Source of the DNA: a virus
Reading direction: 5' to 3' (one strand)
Virus record (IMG/VR): IMGVR_UViG_3300044617_001342
Location: 1-52,749 of that record
DNA length: 52,749 nucleotides
Shown here: piece after piece, positions 46,235 through 52,149 of the stretch
Position numbering within the stretch: the first letter of the stretch is position 1
Layout: the number at the start of each line of letters is the position of its first letter
Program-made: the position numbers and the translations under genes
The notes under the pieces: model-generated
What the model was told of the DNA's origin: nothing
Seen by the model: the letters and a program-made list of their open reading frames with translations, nothing else
Database searches by the model: none

Positions 46235-46667
46235 GCCGTCTAGAGAAGGCAACCAAAGTTGCCATCGCCACAAGCAAACCCATTCCCGGAGCAGGAACGG
46301 GAGGACGCACAGGCCCATCGTAAGGAATGCTTTCAGTCGGAAATTTTATACACACGCTCTCAATACGATCATAGTGCATGGGAATGAACATATCCTGATC
46401 TACAGTCTGCACAGTCATCACAAGGTTTCCTTCACGATAGATCTTGTGAACCCAAAAGCCATCAAAAGAACCCATGAAAAAATTATGAGAAACCTGTGGG
46501 TAGTTGGAAACTGTTGGCTGTACGATTGCTTCACCAATAGGCTCCGTAATGGTTAGGGTATTGTCAAAGGTTAGCGGCTTGGTATAGGACACTTCAACAT
46601 ACATCGAACCTTCGTTGATGGAGGTTGAGAAAATATTGCCCTGTCCGTAAATCAAAGACACGCTCAT
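46230..46667 (-). CDS. PEP-CTERM-like protein
   Basis: A 145-residue beta-rich protein (MSVSLIYGQGNIFSTSINEGSMYVEVSYTK..). Its C-terminus is PVPAPGMGLLVAMATLVAFSRRR: a Pro-rich motif, hydrophobic helix and Arg cluster, the tripartite PEP-CTERM sorting signal (PAPG variant) cut by exosortase in EPS-producing Gram-negatives. No N-terminal signal peptide is visible, which is odd for a sorted protein. It sits in a leftward early operon just before the LpxH-like gene. Confidence 0.75.
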   Translation of the reverse strand: MSVSLIYGQGNIFSTSINEGSMYVEVSYTKPLTFDNTLTITEPIGEAIVQPTVSNYPQVSHNFFMGSFDGFWVHKIYREGNLVMTVQTVDQDMFIPMHYDRIESVCIKFPTESIPYDGPVRPPVPAPGMGLLVAMATLVAFSRRR

Positions 46668-46981
46668 TAGATCCCGTCCATTTCATTGTTATCATCGGGC
46701 GCAAAGAATCCCAATGCGTTGTCATTGTCTGCCTTATCGTCCAAAGCCTGTTGCTGCTTCATCTTCTCCATGCGCTCCGATGTACGGAACTTCTTCATGA
46801 AGTCACACTTGCAATGGTCAAACTCACGGTCATCAGCGTGAATGAGAAGCCCGTCCCATTCATCGCACCAATGCCATCCATCGTCAAGTTCCTGTGCGGT
46901 CAGCATGACGCTCTCATCGCCATCAAAGGGCTGCATAAGGTAGTACCAACGCTCTTGGGTCATTTTGTGTTTGTCGCTCAC
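46667..46981 (-). CDS. Acidic Trp-rich hypothetical protein
   Basis: A 104-residue protein (MSDKHKMTQERWYYLMQPFDGDESVMLTAQELDDGWHWCDEWDGLLIH..) with a HCKC motif and an acidic tail. Both ends overlap neighbours by one to four bases. Function unknown. Confidence 0.65.
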   Translation of the reverse strand: MSDKHKMTQERWYYLMQPFDGDESVMLTAQELDDGWHWCDEWDGLLIHADDREFDHCKCDFMKKFRTSERMEKMKQQQALDDKADNDNALGFFAPDDNNEMDGI

Positions 46982-47232
46982 TTGCCGTCCTCCTTAAAGC
47001 AGTCCCACTTTCGCAGTTCTGCGTATCCCTTTGGGGAAATTACACAACAACGATCTAGACTTTTAAGAGAGCATACCTCTTGTCTTGCCTCATCACGTTC
47101 GGCACGGAGTTCCTTGATATGCTCAACTACCTGATGAAAAACATCTTCTGTCACGCTGAACTGCATGAACCTTGACTTATATGCCAAGAAGCGATCAAGA
47201 ATATCTACACCATTTGAATCCACATCAGGCAT
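46978..47232 (-). CDS. Hypothetical protein with helical middle
   Basis: An 84-residue protein (MPDVDSNGVDILDRFLAYKSRFMQ..) with a charged helix (HIKELRAERDEARQEVCSLKSL) and a C-terminal CCVISPKGYAELRKWDCF. Part of the tightly packed leftward early operon. Function unknown. Confidence 0.63.
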   Translation of the reverse strand: MPDVDSNGVDILDRFLAYKSRFMQFSVTEDVFHQVVEHIKELRAERDEARQEVCSLKSLDRCCVISPKGYAELRKWDCFKEDGK

Positions 47233-47259
47233 TGGTGTTCCTTTTCTTGGTAGGCATGT

Positions 47260-47490
47260 TTATTTCTTTTCTGAATGTTTGATATAGTCGATTTCGTGCT
47301 TGAGGAAGTCATCTTCAACCACATAGATGTTATGCGAGATCTTGTCCAACATATCTTCAATCTCAACCTGCGAGATGGTTCCATCTCTGACATCATTACG
47401 CAAAAGATCAATCTGTTCAATGACAATAGAAAGTTTGTCCATTGCTTTGAAGAAACGCTTCGGGCTCTTGGTCTTGGTCTTGGTAGCCAT
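47260..47490 (-). CDS. Small helical hypothetical protein
   Basis: A 76-residue protein (MATKTKTKSPKRFFKAMDKLSIVIEQIDLLRND..), with a basic N-terminus and acidic helical body. Starts one base after the upstream gene's stop. Function unknown. Confidence 0.62.
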   Translation of the reverse strand: MATKTKTKSPKRFFKAMDKLSIVIEQIDLLRNDVRDGTISQVEIEDMLDKISHNIYVVEDDFLKHEIDYIKHSEKK

Positions 47491-47491
47491 A

Positions 47492-47761
47492 TTAGTCCTT
47501 GTTGTATTCCTGCTTGGTCATGCGAGTGATGCTATGAATATAGCCGTAACGACGACGAGCGCAAGCAACTATGCGCTTGTATTCCTTGGCGGTGCAGTAG
47601 AAGTGCAGGTCGAATGACTTGCCTTCCAACATCATACCGGACCCAACGAACATTCGGCTGTAACGTTTTTCCAGTCCACGGGAAATTTCAAAATAGTTTC
47701 CACGGTTGTACTGGAAGAAGTAGTGGTACTTGGTTTCTTTCTTGGTCTTGAGCATTGTCAT
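47492..47761 (-). CDS. Basic hypothetical protein
   Basis: 89 residues from MTMLKTKKETKYHYFFQYNRGNYFEIS, with a C-terminal KEYKRIVACARRRYGYIHSITRM. Basic and aromatic. Start chosen because a longer frame would overlap the upstream gene by over 60 bp. Function unknown. Confidence 0.62.
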   Translation of the reverse strand: MTMLKTKKETKYHYFFQYNRGNYFEISRGLEKRYSRMFVGSGMMLEGKSFDLHFYCTAKEYKRIVACARRRYGYIHSITRMTKQEYNKD

Positions 47762-47766
47762 GTTCC

Positions 47767-48015
47767 TCAATCTTTTGTGGGTTGGACTTTGTTCTTCTTG
47801 GAAGACTTGTATATCTGCTGTTCTCCCATCCATTCAGATGCTTTTACAAGCCATGCTGCAAACTTAAATGCCATGATGGGATCGTAAATCTGTGCCTTGG
47901 CAGGCGTGTAGGTTGTCAAATTTTTATTGTAGATTTTGATACCTCTTTCGCCGTTGCCATATTCATAGCATTCGGCAATAAGGTTTTTGTTTTTGAATGG
48001 TGCTGGGGTTTTCAT
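47767..48015 (-). CDS. First gene of leftward early operon, hypothetical
   Basis: 82 residues from MKTPAPFKNKNLIAECYEYGNGERGIKIYNKNL. The ATG lies 9 nt from the -10 box; a further ATG at 48024 directly abuts the -10 and would precede the transcript start. Alpha/beta look; function unknown. Confidence 0.65.
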   Translation of the reverse strand: MKTPAPFKNKNLIAECYEYGNGERGIKIYNKNLTTYTPAKAQIYDPIMAFKFAAWLVKASEWMGEQQIYKSSKKNKVQPTKD

Positions 48016-48024
48016 TGTGCCCAT

Positions 48025-48052
48025 ATTATACCCCTTACCCAGCCAAAGTCAA
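48025..48052 (-). promoter_or_regulatory. Early sigma70-like promoter
   Basis: TTGACT, 16-bp spacer, TATAAT on the minus strand. It drives the operon 48015 to 45207 and faces away from the late box at 48079. Confidence 0.8.
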
Positions 48053-48078
48053 ACAAATACAAGTGATTTAAACAGACG

Positions 48079-48086
48079 TATAAATA
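48079..48086 (+). promoter_or_regulatory. T4-type late promoter
   Basis: Perfect TATAAATA. The ATG at 48119 is 32 nt away with AAAGGGA as Shine-Dalgarno, so this late mRNA has a leader. Confidence 0.7.
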
Positions 48087-48118
48087 TTTTTACCAACTAA
48101 AACTAAAGGGATGATACT

Positions 48119-49531
48119 ATGCATAATCAAGAAAATTTAGAAGAAGGATACTTTGGAGATTTAGCAAAGAATATTATAGGAAGACCAGTCTATGCCAAAG
48201 CTTCAAAGGTTGCACAAAAAGCTTCTGATTATGTTCGTGCTGCAGCCGATAAATTAAGTGGCGTTTCTCAATCATTGGGAAAAAAACCAGAAATATTATC
48301 ACCCACAAAATCTTGGCGAGTTCCAACAGATGCCGAAGAAGGACGTAGGCAGGTTGCAGAACATCACGCCCGTACTGCGTATTTCTTAGTACCCGAAATA
48401 CAAAAACATGCAAAACGTGCTGATTGGGAAATGGCATATGCAAACAGAACGTCAATTCCAACTCCCAGACAAATAGAAGAAATTCGTGATGATTTAACCA
48501 AACAAAGAACAGAGACAGCAGGAAAGAAAAAACCAAAGGCAGTAACTGACAGGGATATTCAAAAAGCATGGGAAGAAAAAGCTAAGCCGCAACAACAAAA
48601 ACAAGCAGTAATTTCATCATTGCTTGGTAGAGCCCATAATCTTCTTTCGGGATCTGTATTGAATGCCATAGATTCTGTATACGAAGGAAAACCATCTCAT
48701 TCAGGTGTTCATTTGAATACAGGTTTTAGTGGAAATTTTGCAGATAAAGATCATATAGGTGTTCAGTATGCAAAAGCATGGGAATCTGCAGGTGAAGCCC
48801 AAGCCTCAATGCCTAAACCAGAAGATCTGTTTGGAGAGCATACTCACCATGTAGGAGAAGGACATGAGTGGATTATTCATAAAGATAATATTGGTGACAG
48901 TCTTGCCAAAGATGTTGCAAAAGCAAACAAACAAGCAAGAGCAGCATATGCAGATGCCGTAAAAATTGCTACAGGCCATGTGGAAAATTTAAACGCAAGA
49001 AGAGCCGAACAAAGAGCAACCAATGCTGCGGGGACACAACTTAAATTGGTTGAGGCATATAATAATCACCATGTAAAATTGGACTACGGGATGATCTACG
49101 GTGGATTTCCCAGCAAAAAATCAAAATTTTTAACTGAAGTAGCGGATACCGGTGATGGCGGACTGCAGCCCGGAAATCCTAACCAACCAAATATCCCAGT
49201 TCCACCACCCGGTGGAGACTACCCACACCCACCCGGATTACCTGCGTTCTGGTATAGACCCGGAACTGGTATTGGATTTAATGGTGACAGCGAAATGCCC
49301 GGCACCCCACCCGGACCAAATGATCCTCGTTGGAGGGAATGGGATAGACAATGGCAAGAAAGTAATCCTAAACCTACAAGACAACCTAATGAATCTGATA
49401 AAGATTTTAGAAAAAGAGTAGATGATTATCGTAAGTTATTGGAACAATATAGAATTTGGAAATACCAATACTTAAAATGGTGGCAACGAACTTATGGCCC
49501 AAATGCTAATCCGCAACAACCAACTGTATAA
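48119..49531 (+). CDS. Large late protein with Pro-rich C-terminal part
   Basis: A 470-residue protein (MHNQENLEEGYFGDLAKNIIG..). The N-terminal half is helical and basic. Near 210-270 is VHLNTGFSGNFADKDHIGVQYAKAWESAG and FGEHTHHVGEGHEWIIHKDNIG. Near 340-390 is a Pro/Gly-rich segment (GNPNQPNIPVPPPGGDYPHPPGLPAFWY). It ends in an aromatic helix (YRIWKYQYLKWWQRTYGPN). Probably a virion or injected protein; no family recognised. Confidence 0.7.
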   Translation: MHNQENLEEGYFGDLAKNIIGRPVYAKASKVAQKASDYVRAAADKLSGVSQSLGKKPEILSPTKSWRVPTDAEEGRRQVAEHHARTAYFLVPEIQKHAKRADWEMAYANRTSIPTPRQIEEIRDDLTKQRTETAGKKKPKAVTDRDIQKAWEEKAKPQQQKQAVISSLLGRAHNLLSGSVLNAIDSVYEGKPSHSGVHLNTGFSGNFADKDHIGVQYAKAWESAGEAQASMPKPEDLFGEHTHHVGEGHEWIIHKDNIGDSLAKDVAKANKQARAAYADAVKIATGHVENLNARRAEQRATNAAGTQLKLVEAYNNHHVKLDYGMIYGGFPSKKSKFLTEVADTGDGGLQPGNPNQPNIPVPPPGGDYPHPPGLPAFWYRPGTGIGFNGDSEMPGTPPGPNDPRWREWDRQWQESNPKPTRQPNESDKDFRKRVDDYRKLLEQYRIWKYQYLKWWQRTYGPNANPQQPTV

Positions 49532-49536
49532 TTAAA

Positions 49537-49941
49537 ATGAAAAGTTTTAAACAATTTTTAATTGAATCAACCGATCTCTACGAAGAGAAAGATGCCTGCT
49601 ACTACAAGATCATGAAGTCATACGGCAAGTGGTCAGCAAGAGCAGCCCAAGCCACCGCCAAGTGCCGTAAGGGCAAAGGAAAGGTGCGTAAGAGCAAAGA
49701 AGGGGCTAACCTTAAGCGTTGGGGGGCAGAGAAGTGGAAGGACACCAAGTCAGGTAAAGCCTGTGGTGCAGGAGGCAAGAATGAGTATTGCAGACCCACA
49801 AAGCGAGTCAGCAAAGAAACCCCCAAGACAGCCAGCGAGATGTCATCAAAAGAATTGAAGAGCAAGAAGGCCGAGAAGTCAAGAGTCGGAATGCATGGGG
49901 CATCAGGAAAGAAAGTTTCCCCAACAAAGAGAAAACAATGA
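49537..49941 (+). CDS. MKSFKQFLIE-leader protein with DUF5872-like Cys/Lys domain
   Basis: A 134-residue protein. MKSFKQFLIESTDLYEE is nearly the same leader as at 41375. The body EKDACYYKIMKSYGKWSARAAQATAKCRKGKG...KWKDTKSGKACGAGGKNEYCRPTKRVSKETP is a Lys-rich domain with conserved Cys that I associate with DUF5872, found in T4-like phages and giant viruses. Strong positive charge suggests DNA binding in the capsid. It overlaps the next gene by four bases. Confidence 0.75.
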   Translation: MKSFKQFLIESTDLYEEKDACYYKIMKSYGKWSARAAQATAKCRKGKGKVRKSKEGANLKRWGAEKWKDTKSGKACGAGGKNEYCRPTKRVSKETPKTASEMSSKELKSKKAEKSRVGMHGASGKKVSPTKRKQ

Positions 49942-50357
49942 ACCACATAACAAATTATTACAAAAATTTATGCGAACAACTAGAAGCCCAAATTAGATTT
50001 CTTGAAGAGAAGATCAAGGAAAAGAAACTTGACAAAGTGGGCAAAGAGGACAAAGATATCAACAATGATGGCAAGGTGAACAAGAGTGACAAGTATCTAG
50101 CCAATCGCCGTAAGAAAATAGCCATGGCAATGAAAAACAAGAAAATTGTCAAAGAGGCAACTTCTACGCAAGTAGAGGGAGATTACGAAGGAGAGATGGC
50201 AAGAGGGGAACTTGAGTACACAATTCAAAATGCTCAAGAAATTTTAAATTCTCTCAATGATGGGGATGAATTAGAAGCATGGGTACAGAGCAAAATCACC
50301 AAGGCTGCTGATTATATTTCTACAGTAAGAGATTACATGGCTGGTAGAAAAGGATAA
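49938..50357 (+). CDS. TNYYKN-leader late protein 3 with EF-hand-like loop
   Basis: 139 residues from MNHITNYYKNLCEQLEAQIRFLEEKIKE, the third member of the leader family. Near 38-60 is DKDINNDGKVNKSDKYLANRRKK, an EF-hand-like DxNxDGxVxxxD loop common in T4-like virion proteins. The C-terminal domain MARGELEYTIQNAQEILNSL...LEAWVQSKITKAADYISTVRDYM is helical and conserved-looking. Start set at the ATG overlapping the upstream stop. Confidence 0.75.
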   Translation: MNHITNYYKNLCEQLEAQIRFLEEKIKEKKLDKVGKEDKDINNDGKVNKSDKYLANRRKKIAMAMKNKKIVKEATSTQVEGDYEGEMARGELEYTIQNAQEILNSLNDGDELEAWVQSKITKAADYISTVRDYMAGRKG

Positions 50358-50364
50358 GAAATAC

Positions 50365-50904
50365 TCAACGCTCCCAATAGACTGTCTCGCCTCTTTCGTA
50401 AAATTTTAAATTATTCTTGGATTCTTCTTTCACGAAGTGCTTATCCGTCACCGTGAAGTGATTATTGGGAACAAGGGCAAAGTAGCCACAGTCAAGCGTT
50501 ATCAGACTCAAGGGCTTGTGTTCGGCTGGGTAACGGGAATATCCATCCCCCCAGTCAATTATAATACCTGTATGTCTACCATTCAACCCCGTATGAAAGA
50601 CACTCACAGGTAGCCCTTCCAAGTAGGTTGTCATAAAAGTTTCAATATTATTGCCCATTCCACCCCAAGGTTGAATATTATTATTTTCGCCTGAATCAAA
50701 GACAGCAGTAGTGGACAAGGCACATAACGGAAGCCCAGACCAATGCGCACCAGATTCAAGAAGCACATGGCAACATATCAACTGACCCGGACGAGAATAC
50801 ACACCATGCCATATAGCAGGAGTATATCCATCAGGCATTTTAGGCCCAAGAAATGAATTTTTAACATTTACATAAAAATGGTATGGTAAAGAAACATTTC
50901 TCAT
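50365..50904 (-). CDS. Conserved-looking early phage protein
   Basis: A 179-residue protein (MRNVSLPYHFYVNVKNSFLGPKMPDGYTPAIWHGVYSRPG..) with ICCHVLLESGAHWSGLPL and HTGIIIDWGDGYSRYPAEHKPLSLITLDCGYFALVPN. The many conserved-type His, Cys and Trp residues suggest an enzyme fold, but none is identified. Early promoter 8 nt upstream of the ATG. Confidence 0.7.
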   Translation of the reverse strand: MRNVSLPYHFYVNVKNSFLGPKMPDGYTPAIWHGVYSRPGQLICCHVLLESGAHWSGLPLCALSTTAVFDSGENNNIQPWGGMGNNIETFMTTYLEGLPVSVFHTGLNGRHTGIIIDWGDGYSRYPAEHKPLSLITLDCGYFALVPNNHFTVTDKHFVKEESKNNLKFYERGETVYWER

Positions 50905-50912
50905 AGTATGTA

Positions 50913-50940
50913 ATTATATACCATAATAGCAATAAGACAA
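50913..50940 (-). promoter_or_regulatory. Early sigma70-like promoter
   Basis: TTGTCT, 16-bp spacer, TATAAT on the minus strand, facing away from the late box at 50947. Confidence 0.68.
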
Positions 50941-50946
50941 GCAATC

Positions 50947-50954
50947 AATAAATA
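50947..50954 (+). promoter_or_regulatory. T4-type late promoter
   Basis: AATAAATA (one mismatch), 7 nt before the ATG at 50962. Confidence 0.6.
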
Positions 50955-50961
50955 TTATACC

Positions 50962-51153
50962 ATGAAGAAATTTAAAGAATTTTTAGAAGATTATGATGTA
51001 TATCTTGATATGCCCAAAAAGAAGAAAAAGAAAAGATCAAAGAAGAAGGCAAAGAAATATACATTACCATATTATGGGTTTAGTCTTTATGGATATAATA
51101 ACAATAATACAGATGGAGAGAGTGGTGGAGGAGATGGTGGTGGAGGAGAATGA
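50962..51153 (+). CDS. Small Lys-rich protein with MKKFKEFLE leader
   Basis: A 63-residue protein MKKFKEFLEDYDVYLD, then a poly-Lys run (PKKKKKKRSKKKAKK), an aromatic stretch (LPYYGFSLYGYNNNN) and a Gly-rich acidic tail. The shortest member of the capsid-targeting-like leader set; its charge suits a DNA-associated internal peptide. Predicted near-leaderless late mRNA. Confidence 0.7.
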   Translation: MKKFKEFLEDYDVYLDMPKKKKKKRSKKKAKKYTLPYYGFSLYGYNNNNTDGESGGGDGGGGE

Positions 51154-51452
51154 GTTTTGTGGGTAAAGATGGGGGAGAGTGGGAGTGTGTGGGGTAAAGA
51201 ATTTTTAAGAATATTTTGAAAGATTTGAGTTAGAGACCCACCCTCAAACACCCTCTAATCCCATCTATACGCCTCTATACGGCCTTCCAAGGCACAAAAC
51301 GACCCTAGAGACCTCCAATACAACCAAGAGCCTATAAAGGATCGTAGCCTGTCAAGCAATACTTGACAGGTTTTTAACAATTTTTAAGAAATTTTAGCAA
51401 TTTTTGAATCCCGTCCCTCTCAGGACCCTCAAACAATTACAATTTTATTAAA
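51154..51452. other. Non-coding transition segment
   Basis: About 300 bp with no credible gene. The composition changes from Lys/Asn-coding AT-rich DNA to short CT- and CC-rich words (ccctctaat, cctctatacg). One terminator lies at 51348-51375. Confidence 0.6.
51348..51375 (+). terminator. Rho-independent terminator
   Basis: A 9-bp stem CCTGTCAAG / CTTGACAGG, loop CAATA, then TTTTT. Probably ends the late transcript of the 63-residue gene. Confidence 0.88.
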
Positions 51453-51836
51453 TTATTGACAATCCGTGTACAATATCTCTCTATTGCGTTCTAGAGCTCC
51501 AACCAGTCCAGGTGTATCCAGTCCGCCTTTCTGGATCCCGTCCAGAGCTCTAGGGGACCTGCGTCCCATCCGTATCATGTCCAGGATCCCCCCTCTGTCA
51601 CCCCCCTGATAGTAGCCATTAATATTTTCAGGAATTTTTGAAACCCGTCCAGAATCCCGTCCGCTAATATTTTCAAATTTATTTGAAACTTTGAAGAGTC
51701 CGATAACCATGGCACCGGCCAGACCGATAACCGAGAGTCCGATAAGTATGGCCACGATAACCATAAACGTCCGATAACCCCCTGCCCACCCTCTCACGAT
51801 TATAGGACACAGGGGCTGGGGGGTTATCGGTCGCAT
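51453..51836 (-). CDS. Possible single-pass membrane protein
   Basis: A 127-residue frame (start could also be the ATG at 51764) with one strong helix FMVIVAILIGLSVIGLAGAMVIGLF and a polar C-terminus. Its VIG repeats arise from TTATCGG DNA repeats, so the frame may be a by-product of repeat structure rather than a gene. No Shine-Dalgarno or promoter of the usual type is seen. Confidence 0.35.
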   Translation of the reverse strand: MRPITPQPLCPIIVRGWAGGYRTFMVIVAILIGLSVIGLAGAMVIGLFKVSNKFENISGRDSGRVSKIPENINGYYQGGDRGGILDMIRMGRRSPRALDGIQKGGLDTPGLVGALERNREILYTDCQ

Positions 51837-51900
51837 GAACAGTCCTATAACTATACACCAGATATGGGGGGAGTCAAGTAACTGACCACAAGTCCGATAA
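51698..51900. repeat. Cluster of CCGATAA repeats
   Basis: GTCCGATAA occurs at 51698-51706, 51737-51745, 51769-51777 and 51892-51900. Variants are accgataa at 51723, acgataa at 51754, and the inverse TTATCGG at 51824. Spacing is irregular, in a 200-bp segment; one copy lies outside any ORF. Could be binding sites or iteron-like repeats. Confidence 0.65.
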
Positions 51901-52020
51901 GCCGGCCAGAGCTAAGCACGCAGCTACCTGGATCCTGGTTCAGTGTTTAATTAAATTATTATTATTGTCCCAGAAGCGCTCGACGGCCTCTCGACAGCTC
52001 CAGGTAACGTCCCGTCCAAT

Positions 52021-52075
52021 CTACTATCAGGCTGTCCGAATAAATCAAATTTCCTCGGAGGAAATTTGATAGTAG
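52021..52075. repeat. Nested inverted repeat
   Basis: Inner palindrome: 52044-52056 is the exact reverse complement of 52058-52070 (13-bp arms, one central base). Outer arms CTACTATC (52021-52028) and GATAGTAG (52068-52075) can also pair. No T-run follows. Confidence 0.8.
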
Positions 52076-52091
52076 TCTAGGTACACAGCCA

Positions 52092-52123
52092 CCCAGGACT
52101 GGCTCTCTCCTTCCAGTCCTGGG
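52092..52123. repeat. Perfect inverted repeat
   Basis: CCCAGGACTGG / CCAGTCCTGGG, 11-bp arms with a 10-nt loop, GC-rich. It could be a terminator for the leftward truncated gene or a protein-binding cruciform. Confidence 0.75.
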
Positions 52124-52149
52124 CGACCATGTATGAATTAAAAACGATC

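Larger units (their letters stand above)
51837..52149. other. Non-coding segment with large inverted repeats
   Basis: No credible gene. It contains one CCGATAA repeat, the palindromes at 52021-52075 and 52092-52123, and repeated tccagg/cctgga words. Composition differs from the rest of the phage. Confidence 0.55.
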
